Below are positions 53,370 to 63,479 of a stretch of 64,000 nucleotides of DNA, piece after piece. Origin of the DNA: Gemmatimonadaceae bacterium (GTDB lineage: Bacteria; Gemmatimonadota; Gemmatimonadetes; Gemmatimonadales; Gemmatimonadaceae); assembly GCA_025928335.1 (NCBI GenBank), contig JAICJQ010000001.1, positions 30,320 to 94,319 of the forward strand. Direction: 5' to 3'. Below the pieces are notes generated by a model. That model saw only the letters and a program-made list of their open reading frames with translations. It was not told where the DNA came from and did no database searches. Within the stretch, counting starts at the first letter, position 1; each line of letters starts with the position of its first letter. The translations under genes and the position numbers were made by a program.

Positions 53370-53567
53370 ATGTCACAGGCGGAACGGTTCGAGCACTTAC
53401 TGCACGAGTTCGAGCGTGTTGGGGTCGATCCCAACACGATCAGCGCCGGTCTGGCGGTTCGGGAGGAGGACGTGCTTCGCACCCTCGCCGCGCTCCCAGA
53501 TGGGGCCGGGCCTTCGGCATTCCTTTCCAAGCTTCGCCTGATGGTGACGGAGGAGGCGAAACAGTAG
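53370..53567 (+). CDS. Small hypothetical protein
   Basis: 65 aa MSQAERFEHLLHEFERVGVDPNTISAGLAV..., directly upstream of the DUF72 gene. Confidence 0.5.
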   Translation: MSQAERFEHLLHEFERVGVDPNTISAGLAVREEDVLRTLAALPDGAGPSAFLSKLRLMVTEEAKQ

Positions 53568-53571
53568 CCGA

Positions 53572-54393
53572 GTGACGCGCGCTTTTGTCGGCATCTCGGG
53601 CTACGACTATCGCGGTTGGAAGGACGCGTTCTATCCGCCGGACATTCCGCGGCGATCGTGGCTGGCCTTCGCCAGCCGCGTGTTCAACTCGATCGAACTG
53701 AACGGCACTTTTTACAGTCTCAAGTCGCCCGCCAACTTCGAGCGTTGGACCGCGGATACCCCGGACGACGGGTTCGTCTTCGCCATCAAAGGCGGACGGT
53801 ACATCACCCACAACCTGAAGCTCAGAAACTGCGAGACCGCGCTCGGTAACTTCTTCGCGAGCGGGATCCTCGCGCTCGGGCGGAAGACCGGCCCGTTTCT
53901 CTGGCAGCTTCCCGCAACCTATCGCTTCGAGGCCGCGCGACTCGACGCATTCATTCGCGCGTTACCGAGGGATTCGCGCGCCGCTGAGGCAGTGGCAGGA
54001 CAACACGATTACCGGTTGCGACGCGGCGCGCTGACCCGAGCCGATGAACATGTTCCGTACCGCCACGCATTCGAGGTTCGACACCCATCATACTTCTGCG
54101 ACGAATTCTACGACTTGCTCCGGCGCCACGACTGTGCGTTCGTCATCGCCGACACCGCGGGTAAGTTTTCGTATGCCGAGCAGGTGACCGCCGATTTCGT
54201 GTACGTGCGGCTGCACGGCTCGAGCGCGTTGTATGCGAGCGATTACACCGACGAGGAGCTCGGCGCATGGGCGGCGAAAGTGCGCGAATGGACGGATCCG
54301 AAGAACGGCCTCGACGCGTACGTCTACTTCGACAACGACGCGAAAGTTCACGCGCCGTACAACGCGATGCAGCTCACGGATCTTTTGACATGA
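53572..54393 (+). CDS. DUF72 domain-containing protein
   Basis: GISGYDYRGWKDAFYPPDIP, FNSIELNGTFYSLKSPANFERW, FVFAIKGGRYITH. Confidence 0.88.
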   Translation: MTRAFVGISGYDYRGWKDAFYPPDIPRRSWLAFASRVFNSIELNGTFYSLKSPANFERWTADTPDDGFVFAIKGGRYITHNLKLRNCETALGNFFASGILALGRKTGPFLWQLPATYRFEAARLDAFIRALPRDSRAAEAVAGQHDYRLRRGALTRADEHVPYRHAFEVRHPSYFCDEFYDLLRRHDCAFVIADTAGKFSYAEQVTADFVYVRLHGSSALYASDYTDEELGAWAAKVREWTDPKNGLDAYVYFDNDAKVHAPYNAMQLTDLLT

Positions 54394-55508
54394 TACGACG
54401 CATCGCCAGCGGAATGGTTCTCGCCGCCACACTGGCGAGTCCGGCGTGCACACAGGAGCGGCCGGCCGCCGACTCGTCGTTCGCGGCGGTCGTCGCCCGC
54501 ATCTCGGAGACCGGCGGCTATTTCGACTCCGACAACATCATCTCGAACGAGTCGTCGTACCTCCAGGTCGCGAGCCAGCTTGCCAAGGTCGGAACGCACG
54601 GCGGCGTGTATATCGGCGTCGGGCCCGACCAGAACTTCTCCTACGTCGCGCTCATCCGGCCGTCGATCGCGTTCATGCTCGACATCCGTCGCGACAACAT
54701 GCTCGAGCACCTGCTGTTCAAGTCGATCTTCGCGCAATCGCGGAACCGGCTCGAGTACCTCTGCCGATTGTTTGGGAAGCCGATCCCGGCGGACATCGAT
54801 CTCTGGAACAATCGGTCGATCGGTCTGATCATGGCATACCTGCAGCAGACTCCGACCGATTCGGCGAGCGTGCAGGCCTACCGGCGGGCGAGTAACGATC
54901 GCATCAGCGGGTTCCGCGTCGCCCTCGACGCGCGCGATCGCAGCGTCATCGACAAATACCGCGCCGAGTTCGTCGCCGACGGTCTCGAGACACGATACTC
55001 GAGCCTCGGCCGCAATAACCGAATGGACTATCCCACCTTCGGGCAGCTCATGCTCGCCACCGATCGCGCCGGAAAGCCGATCGGCTATCTGGCAGAGGAG
55101 GACGCGTTTCAGTACGTACGCTCGATGCAGCAACGCGATCGCATCGTACCCGTTGTCGGCAATGTTGCGGGCGACAAGGCGGTCAAGGCGATCGGCGTCT
55201 ACGCGAGAGACCACGGACTCAAGGTGTCCGCATTCTATCTCTCGAACGTCGAGCAGTATCTGATCACGCGCGACGGCGGCTTCGACGAATTTGCCGCGAA
55301 TGTGAAGACGCTTCCGCACGACAGCACAGGCGTCATCGTCCGTAGCTACTTCGGACGATTCGGTGTCGCGCATCCGTTATTCACGCCGGGCCGCGGCACC
55401 ATCAGCGCGTCGATGATCGAGCGTGTCGACTCGTTCCTGAAGCGCTACCAGGCGGGAGAGATCCGAACCTATCCGGATCTGGTGTTCAACGGTTTCGTGC
55501 AGCCGTGA
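54390..55508 (+). CDS. Secreted protein with methyltransferase-fold-like motifs (resembles the LIC_10091 family as I recall it)
   Basis: Signal MIRRIASGMVLAATLASPACT; GGVYIGVGPDQNFSYVALIRPSIAFMLDIRRDNMLEHLLFKSIF; ATGA overlap with DUF72 gene. Confidence 0.65.
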   Translation: MIRRIASGMVLAATLASPACTQERPAADSSFAAVVARISETGGYFDSDNIISNESSYLQVASQLAKVGTHGGVYIGVGPDQNFSYVALIRPSIAFMLDIRRDNMLEHLLFKSIFAQSRNRLEYLCRLFGKPIPADIDLWNNRSIGLIMAYLQQTPTDSASVQAYRRASNDRISGFRVALDARDRSVIDKYRAEFVADGLETRYSSLGRNNRMDYPTFGQLMLATDRAGKPIGYLAEEDAFQYVRSMQQRDRIVPVVGNVAGDKAVKAIGVYARDHGLKVSAFYLSNVEQYLITRDGGFDEFAANVKTLPHDSTGVIVRSYFGRFGVAHPLFTPGRGTISASMIERVDSFLKRYQAGEIRTYPDLVFNGFVQP

Positions 55509-56137
55509 CGGCGGACGCGCCCCCGGCGCCCGCCGCGGAAATTCGGATCCTCGCGCTCGGCGACTCGTACACGATCGGCGAAGGCGTGACCGAGGCGGAT
55601 CGATGGCCCAATCGTCTCGCGGCAATGCTTCGCGCTCGGGGATCGAACGTCCACACGCCAACGATCATCGCCCGGACGGGCTGGACGACCGACGAGCTGT
55701 CCACTGCGATCGACAGGGCACGCCCCGATTCGAATTACGATCTCGTCACCCTTCTCATCGGCGTCAACAATCAATACCGAGATCGGAGCGACGAGGAGTA
55801 TCGCGCCGAGTTTCGAGCGTTGCTCGCGCGTGCGATAACGTTCGCCCGTGGAAAGCCTTCACACGTGATCGTTGTTTCGATTCCTGACTGGGGCGTGACG
55901 CCATTCGCGAATGGACGCGATCGATCATCGATCACGCGAGCGATCGATCGGTTCAACGCGGTAAATCGGGAAGAGGCGGCGCGGGCGGGGGTCGGTTACG
56001 CCGACATCACACCCATATCGCGACGCGCCGCCGGCGATCCGTCGCTCATCGCCGGTGACGGCCTCCATCCGTCGGCTCGGATGTACACCATGTGGGTCGA
56101 CGTCCTGCTTGCGGCCGTCCGGCAAGCCCTGTCGTGA
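55505..56137 (+). CDS. SGNH/GDSL hydrolase family protein
   Basis: ILALGDSYTIGEGV (GDS block), LLIGVNNQ (GxND-like block), DGLHPSARMY (DxxH block). Confidence 0.85.
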   Translation: MTADAPPAPAAEIRILALGDSYTIGEGVTEADRWPNRLAAMLRARGSNVHTPTIIARTGWTTDELSTAIDRARPDSNYDLVTLLIGVNNQYRDRSDEEYRAEFRALLARAITFARGKPSHVIVVSIPDWGVTPFANGRDRSSITRAIDRFNAVNREEAARAGVGYADITPISRRAAGDPSLIAGDGLHPSARMYTMWVDVLLAAVRQALS

Positions 56138-56218
56138 GGGTTTTCAAAACCCGGTCCGCGCCACATCTTCAAGACTGGCGCGATTGAAAGACAGGCGAGT
56201 CCTCGCGACGAGGTTCCC

Positions 56219-56758
56219 ATGAAACGTTTCTCACTGCTGCTCTTCGCCGTCGGCTGCGCCAGCTCGGGCACGACGGTCGAGAACACGACGTCGAAACAAA
56301 CCCCAATCTTCACCAGCGCCGAGACCGGCACGCTGATGACGGATCGACCGCGCGCCACCGCGATCAGCGTCGCGGCGCCCGCGTCGAACGTCTGGCTCGC
56401 CGTCAAATCCGTGTATGCCGAGATGGATATCCCGCTGGTCGTCGATAATCCGGCAATGCACCAGTTGGGAAATGCGAACTTCGCCAAGTCGCGTGTGTTG
56501 GCCGGTCGTCCGATGAACGAGTTCGTCGACTGCGGCTCAGGCATGACCGGCCCCAAGGCGGCGACCTATCGCATTTACATCTCGCTGCTTACCCAAGTCG
56601 CCGGCAACGCCGACGGGACGACCACGGTGCAGACGACCTTCGTGCCGGTGGGTCAGGATGTGAGCGCGGGAAGTTCCGACCGAATCCCCTGCGGCTCGAC
56701 GGGACGATTCGAGCAGCTCTTCCTCGATCGCGTGAAGGCGACGCTCGGGAAGCCGTGA
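56219..56758 (+). CDS. Hypothetical lipoprotein-like secreted protein
   Basis: MKRFSLLLFAVGCASSGTT lipobox; 179 aa. Confidence 0.65.
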   Translation: MKRFSLLLFAVGCASSGTTVENTTSKQTPIFTSAETGTLMTDRPRATAISVAAPASNVWLAVKSVYAEMDIPLVVDNPAMHQLGNANFAKSRVLAGRPMNEFVDCGSGMTGPKAATYRIYISLLTQVAGNADGTTTVQTTFVPVGQDVSAGSSDRIPCGSTGRFEQLFLDRVKATLGKP

Positions 56759-56775
56759 CGCGAAAACGCCCCTGC

Positions 56776-58488
56776 TCACGCAGGCGGCTTGTAGCCCGGA
56801 CCGCGTAGCGCGCGGCCCGGTCGCGCGCCGGTGTGCTTTCCGTCGCGCAGCACCCGGACGCCGTTCACCCAAACATCGCGCACGCCGACCGAGAGCTGTT
56901 TCGGTTGTTCGTACGTCGCGCGATCGGCGATCGTCGTCGGATCGAAGATCACGACGTCGGCGAACATTCCCGCCTTGAGGAGGCCGCGATCGTTCAGCGA
57001 CAATCGCGTCGCGACGGCGGACGTCATCTTGCGCACGGCATCCTCGAGCGGGATGACGTGTTCGTCCCGCACGTACTTGCCGAGGATTCGAGGATAGTTG
57101 CCGAAGGTGCGCGGATGGACGAGTGCGCGCACGCTGTCCGGATCGGGACCACCCGCGTCGGTGCCGATCTTCATCCACGGCTGCTTCAACTGCAGCTTGA
57201 CATTCTCTTCGCTCATCAGGAAGTAGGTCGTCTCGACGCGATTGTGCTCGCTGAGGATGAGGTCCATCGCCGCCTCGAGATAGTCGAGGCTTTTCATTTG
57301 CGCGATCTCCGACAATCGCTTGCCGACGTACTGCTGGTTCGGCGACTGACGAAGACTGGTGATCAACACGCCGGCGGGTGAGGCGAGCTCGCAGAGGTTT
57401 TCCCACTCGCTCGTCGGATGCTCCACCTCCTGCCGGATCTTGGCGCGGATCTCTTTACTCGCCAGGTTGTCGAACAGCTTTCCCTCGGCGGAGTATTCGG
57501 GCGGAAGACACGATGTAAGGCCCGTCGCGCCCGCAGTGTACGGATACATGTTTGCCTGAATGTCGATTCCGTCGGCGCGGGCCGAGTCGATCTTCGAGAT
57601 GACCTGAGCTTCCTTGCTCCAATTGCGCGTTCCGGCGGCTTTGAGATGGTAGATCTCACCGGGGACACCGCCCTCCTTTGCGATGCGAATGACCTCGTCG
57701 ATCGCTTCGAGCAAATGGTCCGCCTCGGAGCGCATGTGAGTGATGTAGACGCCGCCGTACGGCGACATCGCCTTCGCTTCCTCGACCAGCTCCTCCGTCG
57801 TCGCGAAGGTGTTCGGCGGATAGATCAACGCGCTCGCCAAACCAAAGGCCCCGTCTTCCATGGCGCGGCGTACGGCAGCGCGCATGGAGTCGAGGGCGGC
57901 TCCGCGAGCGGCCCCCATGTGCTCGGCCATGCCGTACACGCGGATGGTTCCCGCACCGACGAACGACCCGACGTTCTGCGAGATGCCATGTGCCTGCATC
58001 GCGGTGAGCCAGGCGTCGAAACCGTGGGGCTGCGAGAAGCGCTTCTGCAAGTCGTTGGCGTTCGCCGGAAGTGTGGCGGGGTTGAGCGGCGCCGGCGTCG
58101 AACCTTCTCCGAGTATTCCAGTGGTCACGCCCTGCGTGATCTTGCCGAGCTGGCGACCATCGCCGACGAGCAACTGGCCGCCCGACTGGTCCTGGATGTC
58201 GATGAATCCAGGCGCGACGACGAGATCCCGCGCATCGATGCGGGTTTTCGCGGTCGCTGAGCGGAAGGTCCCCCGGGGCGAGACGGCGGCGATCCGGTCA
58301 CCGCGGATCGCGAGGTCACCGTAGAACCACGAAGCGCCGGTTCCGTCGACGATTCGGCCGTTCTCGATGATGACGTCGTAGGGACCAGACCCGCCGACAG
58401 GAGCGGGGGAGGTGACGGGATTTGAGCGCCCGCAGCCGAGCGCGGCCGCACTGGCGATGAAGAGCCTGAGAAGGGTCGTGAATCGCAT
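56776..58488 (-). CDS. N-acyl-D-amino-acid deacylase / D-aminoacylase family amidohydrolase
   Basis: YDVIIENGRIVDGTGASWFYGDLAIRGDRIAAVSP; VVAPGFIDIQDQSG; VYITHMRSEADHLLEAIDEVI; RKMTSAVATRLSLNDRGLLKAGMFADVVIFDP. Confidence 0.85.
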   Translation of the reverse strand: MRFTTLLRLFIASAAALGCGRSNPVTSPAPVGGSGPYDVIIENGRIVDGTGASWFYGDLAIRGDRIAAVSPRGTFRSATAKTRIDARDLVVAPGFIDIQDQSGGQLLVGDGRQLGKITQGVTTGILGEGSTPAPLNPATLPANANDLQKRFSQPHGFDAWLTAMQAHGISQNVGSFVGAGTIRVYGMAEHMGAARGAALDSMRAAVRRAMEDGAFGLASALIYPPNTFATTEELVEEAKAMSPYGGVYITHMRSEADHLLEAIDEVIRIAKEGGVPGEIYHLKAAGTRNWSKEAQVISKIDSARADGIDIQANMYPYTAGATGLTSCLPPEYSAEGKLFDNLASKEIRAKIRQEVEHPTSEWENLCELASPAGVLITSLRQSPNQQYVGKRLSEIAQMKSLDYLEAAMDLILSEHNRVETTYFLMSEENVKLQLKQPWMKIGTDAGGPDPDSVRALVHPRTFGNYPRILGKYVRDEHVIPLEDAVRKMTSAVATRLSLNDRGLLKAGMFADVVIFDPTTIADRATYEQPKQLSVGVRDVWVNGVRVLRDGKHTGARPGRALRGPGYKPPA

Positions 58489-58618
58489 TGGGAGGTCTGG
58501 GGGAAGGACGCCAGAGTCTGGGCGACCGATGGCACCCGCGCCAGTGTACGGCCGTAGACAGAGTGAGGCGCGTCGCCCAGACTTCGGGTCTCCACTCCAG
58601 CATCGCAGGAGAACGGCT

Positions 58619-60640
58619 ATGCGTTTTCATCCTATTGCCGCTGCCCTCGTTGTCGGTTTCGCTTCGATCGTCGGCGCGCAAAACAGCGTCGCGAAGCGCC
58701 CGATACGCGTCGGTGACATGTACCGCGTGAAGAACGTGAACGACCCGCAGATCTCGCCCGACGGTAAGTGGGTCGCGTACACCGTGACGTCGACTGATTC
58801 GGCGAAGGATCGGAGTGATACGGATGTCTGGATGGCTTCTTGGGACGGCAGCCAGACGATCCAGGTGACGTCGTCGCCGGATGGCGAAAGCAATCCGCGA
58901 TGGAGCCCGGACGGCCGATATCTATCGTTCATTTCGTCGCGGCAGGCGGGGAAGGGCGGTCAGCTCTGGCTGCTCGATCGACGCGGCGGCGAGGCGAAGC
59001 GAGTCACTGAGCTCAAGACGGGCATTCGCGATTATGAGTGGTCGCCGGATGGCAAGCGTCTGGCGCTCGTCATGAGCGACGCCGCTCCGGATGCGGATTC
59101 GACGAACAAGAAGCCGAAGCCGATCGTGATCGATCGCCTCCACTTCAAGAGCGACGCCGGCGGATATCTCGATTCGACGCACACGCACATCTACCTGTTC
59201 GACATCGAGACGCGGCAGTCGACCAATTTGGTGCCGGGCCTGTATGACGAAGGCGAACCGACGTGGTCGCCCGATGGGAAGCGGATCGCCTTCGAGAGCA
59301 AGCGCGCGCCGGGCGATCTCGATCGCTCGAACAACTCCGACGTGTTTGTCATCGAAGCGCGCGCCGGCGCGACGCCGAAACAGCTCACGACGTTCGACGG
59401 CCCCGACGGCGGCCCGTTCGCCTGGAGTCCGGACGGATCGCTGCTCGCCTATTTGCGCGGCAGCGAGGCGAAGTTCAGCGCGTACAACGAGGATCGCCTC
59501 GCCATCGTCCCGGTGACGGGCGGTACGCCGCGCATTCTGACCGAGTCGCTCGACCGTCCGGTGAGCAGCCCGCAATTCACCGCGGACGGGAAGTCGATCG
59601 TCTTTGCCTACACCGACGACCGGGCGCGGTACTTGGGACGGATTCCTCTCGCCGGCGGCTCGGTGGAAAAGTTGGTCGACGGTCGTCGCGTGCTTGGCGC
59701 GTACTCGATGACGCCCGATGGAAAAATCGCTGTCCTCAACGGTGCGGCGAACGCACCCAATGAGGTTTTCGCGCTGGAGAATGGTGCGCTCCGCCAGTTG
59801 TCGCACGTGAACGACGCCTGGGCGAAGGAAGTTCAGCTGGCGACAACGGAGGATATCAGCTTCAAGACGAAGGACGGCAACGAAGCCCACGGTCTTTTGG
59901 TGAAGCCGATCGGATACGCGGCCGGACAGAAATACCCGCTCCTGCTGCGAATCCACGGCGGACCGAACGGACAGGATCAGCACTCGTTCAGCCTCGAGCG
60001 GGAGCTCTTCGCGGCCAACGGCTACGCCGTGCTCAACGTGAACTACCGCGGGAGCAATGGCCGAGGTGAGAAATATCAACAAGCCATTTTCGCGGACTGG
60101 GGTAACAAGGAAGTGGTCGACCTCTTGGCGGGGGTCGACTACGTCGTCTCGATGGGTGTCGCCGACCCGGACCGTCTGGGCATCGGCGGCTGGAGCTACG
60201 GCGGGATTCTCACCGATTACACAATTGCGACGACAAGCCGCTTCAAGGCCGCGATCTCAGGGGCGGGCAGCGCGCTCCAACTTTCGATGTATGGATCCGA
60301 TCAATACATCTACCAGTATGAGCACGAGCTCGGCGCGCCATGGAAGTCGCAGGACCTTTGGATCAAGCTCTCGTATCCGTTCTTCCACGCCGACCGAATT
60401 TCCACGCCGACCCTGTTCATGGGCGGCGACAAGGACTTCAATGTCCCGGTCATCGGCGGGGAGCAAATGTACGAGGCGCTCCGGAGCTTAAACGTTCCAG
60501 CCCAGCTGATCGTCTATCCTAACCAGCACCACGGACTGTCGCTTCCCAGCTTCAATTACGACCGCCTCCAGCGTTACGTGGCGTGGTACGACCGGTTCCT
60601 GAAAAACGCTCCCATCCAGGCCGGAACTGTCCGGCGATGA
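58619..60640 (+). CDS. S9 family (prolyl oligopeptidase) peptidase, secreted
   Basis: Signal peptide; WD/beta-propeller-like WSPDGKRIAFES repeats; LLRIHGGPNGQ, GIGGWSYGGILTDY, YPNQHHGLS. Confidence 0.92.
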   Translation: MRFHPIAAALVVGFASIVGAQNSVAKRPIRVGDMYRVKNVNDPQISPDGKWVAYTVTSTDSAKDRSDTDVWMASWDGSQTIQVTSSPDGESNPRWSPDGRYLSFISSRQAGKGGQLWLLDRRGGEAKRVTELKTGIRDYEWSPDGKRLALVMSDAAPDADSTNKKPKPIVIDRLHFKSDAGGYLDSTHTHIYLFDIETRQSTNLVPGLYDEGEPTWSPDGKRIAFESKRAPGDLDRSNNSDVFVIEARAGATPKQLTTFDGPDGGPFAWSPDGSLLAYLRGSEAKFSAYNEDRLAIVPVTGGTPRILTESLDRPVSSPQFTADGKSIVFAYTDDRARYLGRIPLAGGSVEKLVDGRRVLGAYSMTPDGKIAVLNGAANAPNEVFALENGALRQLSHVNDAWAKEVQLATTEDISFKTKDGNEAHGLLVKPIGYAAGQKYPLLLRIHGGPNGQDQHSFSLERELFAANGYAVLNVNYRGSNGRGEKYQQAIFADWGNKEVVDLLAGVDYVVSMGVADPDRLGIGGWSYGGILTDYTIATTSRFKAAISGAGSALQLSMYGSDQYIYQYEHELGAPWKSQDLWIKLSYPFFHADRISTPTLFMGGDKDFNVPVIGGEQMYEALRSLNVPAQLIVYPNQHHGLSLPSFNYDRLQRYVAWYDRFLKNAPIQAGTVRR

Positions 60641-60687
60641 TGAATACGGATTTCCAAACTCTCTTTTGAACTTCGAGGTTATCGCTC

Positions 60688-61416
60688 ATGACACGAATGC
60701 TCGCTTCTGTGCTCACCCTCGTCCCGCTTGCCGTGGCCGCTCCGCTCGCCGCGCAGCAGTTCGAGGGCACGGTCAACATGAAGATGACGGGCAACGGGCA
60801 GAACGCCGAAGGAATGACCATGCGGATGGCCATGAAAGGCGATCAGCAGGTGACGATCATCACGCTACCGGCGAATTCCGGTCCGATGGCTGGCCAGGAA
60901 GTACGGGCGATCATGGATCCCAAAGCGCAGACGGTGACGACGTTGATCCCGATGCCTCCCGGCATGGGCGCCATGGTCGGTCAGCCCGACGCGAAGGGTA
61001 TGAAGATGATTGTCGATCTGTCGAAGACGGCCGGGCCCGCGGCCGCGTCCAAAGGGGATATCAAGAAGCTTGGCACGACGCAGAAGATCGCGGGCATGTC
61101 GTGCGACGATTACCAGATCACCGATGAGAACGGGAAATCCGTCAAGGCGTGCATCACGTCGAGCCTTGGCCGCTTCGTGCTCCCCGACATGAGCGGCGGG
61201 ATGGGGCGCCGTGGTGGTGGCGGTGGTCAGCCGGCGTGGGTCAAGGCGTTCGGCGATCGTCCGGCGTTTCCGCTCAAGGTTTGGTCGGACGACGGCAGCA
61301 CCAACATGGAAGTGACGTCGGTCGATCGTTCGCCGGTCGCGGCGAGTCTATTCGAAATTCCTGACGGCTACGTCGACATGTCCGGAATGATGCGCGGACG
61401 GAGCGGCGGACGCTGA
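60688..61416 (+). CDS. DUF4412-like secreted protein
   Basis: Signal MTRMLASVLTLVPLAVAAPLAAQ; FEGTVNMKMTGNGQNAEGMTMRMAMKGDQ pattern. Confidence 0.65.
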   Translation: MTRMLASVLTLVPLAVAAPLAAQQFEGTVNMKMTGNGQNAEGMTMRMAMKGDQQVTIITLPANSGPMAGQEVRAIMDPKAQTVTTLIPMPPGMGAMVGQPDAKGMKMIVDLSKTAGPAAASKGDIKKLGTTQKIAGMSCDDYQITDENGKSVKACITSSLGRFVLPDMSGGMGRRGGGGGQPAWVKAFGDRPAFPLKVWSDDGSTNMEVTSVDRSPVAASLFEIPDGYVDMSGMMRGRSGGR

Positions 61417-61423
61417 GCAGTCG

Positions 61424-61906
61424 CTAGAGCGTGCGGCGCAGGAAGGTGAGCGCCACGCCGTCGCGGAAGAAATCAGGAACGCGCGCCTCGTCTCGGAAGC
61501 CATGCTGGCGCAGCAGCGCCAGCGTGGTTCCGAGGGCGGGATCGTCGGGCAGTTCCGCGAGGAGAAAATCGGCTCCGGAGCTTCGGACCGCGCTCGCCAC
61601 GGCGTTCAGCAGACGCATGCCGACGTCCTCGATGTCGACGCCGGGAGCAAGTATCGCCGTGTGGACGCGGGCGCCGCGCGCCGTGCCGGCAATCGTCCCG
61701 AAGAGCGCGAGAGCCGCCACGGTGCCATCGCGGGCGATGACCAGCGCCCGATGCTCGGGGTCATTTCCCCGCTCGGCGAGCTCCAGGACCTCGAGCGCGC
61801 GATCGATGTACGGGGTAATCCCAAGCGCGCCCATGAGCAGCACGCGGGTCGCTTGGGAATCCTCGGGCTGGAGCGGCCGGGGATCGAGCGCGAAGTAGCC
61901 GGTCAC
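61424..61906 (-). CDS. GNAT family acetyltransferase-like protein
   Basis: ALVIARDGTVAALALFGTIAGTARGARVHTAIL; LLRQHGFRDEARVPDFFRDGVALTFLRR. Confidence 0.6.
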   Translation of the reverse strand: MTGYFALDPRPLQPEDSQATRVLLMGALGITPYIDRALEVLELAERGNDPEHRALVIARDGTVAALALFGTIAGTARGARVHTAILAPGVDIEDVGMRLLNAVASAVRSSGADFLLAELPDDPALGTTLALLRQHGFRDEARVPDFFRDGVALTFLRRTL

Positions 61907-61909
61907 GAC

Positions 61910-63352
61910 TCAGATTTGCAGCGCCCGCCCCAAGGTCGCCAGGGCCGCTTCCTTCGTCACTTCGGAAAGCGTTGGATGGGCGTGCACCGTCTCACCGATG
62001 TCATCGGCGGACGCACGGTACTCGAGGCCGAGTACGACTTCGGCGATGAGCTCCGAGACATTCGGGCCGATCATGTGCGCACCGAGGATCTCGTCGGTCT
62101 TCGCGTCGGCGACGAACTTCACGAACCCGGTGGCGTCGCCCAGCGAACGGGCGCGTCCATTCGCTGAGAAGGGGAATCGACCGGTTTTGTAGGCGCGGCC
62201 GCTGTCCTTCAGCTGTTGCTCGGTCAGTCCGACGGACGCAATCTCGGGCCAGGTATAGACGACGTTCGGGATCGACTTGTAGTGCATGTGCGACTTCTTG
62301 CCGGCGATGACCTCGGCGGCAATGACGCCTTCCTCCTCGGCCTTGTGCGCGAGCATCGGCCCCGGGACGCAGTCCCCGATTGCGTAGACGTGCGGCAGGT
62401 TCGTGCGCATTTGATCGTCGACGAGAATCTCGCCGCGCTTGCCGAGGTTGAGCCCGAGCGCGGCAGCGTCGATCCCGGTCGTCGCCGGACGTCGGCCGAC
62501 GGAGACGAGAACGTGGTCGCCTTCGAGGCGCTCGTTCTTTCCGTCGTGCTCGACTTCGACGAACGCACCGCTCTCCGTCAGACCACCGTTGCTGACGCGC
62601 GTGCTGGTGCGGATGTCGAGTCCCTGCTTGCGCAGGGTGCGGTCGGCTTCCTTGATCACATCGGCGTCCATGCCCGGGAGAATCGTGGGCATCAGCTCGA
62701 TGACGGTGACATCGGCGCCGAGCCGTTTCCAGACGGAACCCAGCTCGAGTCCGATCACGCCACCACCGATGACGATGAGGTGCTTCGGGACCTGAGGGAT
62801 GGCGAGCGCGCCGATGTTCGAGAGGACGCGCTTCTCGTCGAATTTGAGGAAGGGGAGCTCGATCGATACGGAGCCGGTGGCAATGATGACGTCTTTTGCC
62901 TGATAGGACGCGATTTTTTCATGGGATGCCCCCGTCGCTCCGACCGCGTGCACGTCGACGACATTCCCCGCCTTCAAAGTGCCGCGGCCCTTCGCCCACA
63001 TGATCTTGTTCTTCTTGAAGAGGAACTCGATCCCGCGCGTGTTCTGCGCCACGACTTCGTTCTTCCGCTGAAGCATTGTCGGAAGATCGAGCGTCAACGA
63101 CCCGATGCCGATGCCGTGTGTCGCCGCGGCGTGTTGTGCGAAATCGTAATGCTCGGACGACGTAAGCAGCGCCTTCGACGGAATGCACCCGACGTTCACG
63201 CACGTCCCGCCGAGCGTCTTGTCCATTTCGACGCAGACCGTGGAGAGGCCAAGCTGCGCCGCGCGGATCGCGGCGACGTAACCGCCCGGTCCGCCGCCGA
63301 TCACCACGACATCAACCGGTATTGAAGCGCTGTCTGAAACGGAAGTAGCCAT
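61910..63352 (-). CDS. lpdA: Dihydrolipoyl dehydrogenase
   Basis: GGGPGGYVAAIRAAQLGL, GGTCVNVGCIPSKALL, VIGGGVIGLELGSVWKRLGADVTVIE, HAHPTLSEVTKEAAL. Confidence 0.95.
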   Translation of the reverse strand: MATSVSDSASIPVDVVVIGGGPGGYVAAIRAAQLGLSTVCVEMDKTLGGTCVNVGCIPSKALLTSSEHYDFAQHAAATHGIGIGSLTLDLPTMLQRKNEVVAQNTRGIEFLFKKNKIMWAKGRGTLKAGNVVDVHAVGATGASHEKIASYQAKDVIIATGSVSIELPFLKFDEKRVLSNIGALAIPQVPKHLIVIGGGVIGLELGSVWKRLGADVTVIELMPTILPGMDADVIKEADRTLRKQGLDIRTSTRVSNGGLTESGAFVEVEHDGKNERLEGDHVLVSVGRRPATTGIDAAALGLNLGKRGEILVDDQMRTNLPHVYAIGDCVPGPMLAHKAEEEGVIAAEVIAGKKSHMHYKSIPNVVYTWPEIASVGLTEQQLKDSGRAYKTGRFPFSANGRARSLGDATGFVKFVADAKTDEILGAHMIGPNVSELIAEVVLGLEYRASADDIGETVHAHPTLSEVTKEAALATLGRALQI

Positions 63353-63479
63353 GACCTGAGAGTGAAGCGTCTGGTAGACAAACCTAGGCCGAGAACGCGC
63401 TCGACAGGAATTTCACCGTCGTACGGGAGCGTACGGGCCCGATGTGGTTCATCAAGGTGCTTCCGGCTAACGTCCCGCC

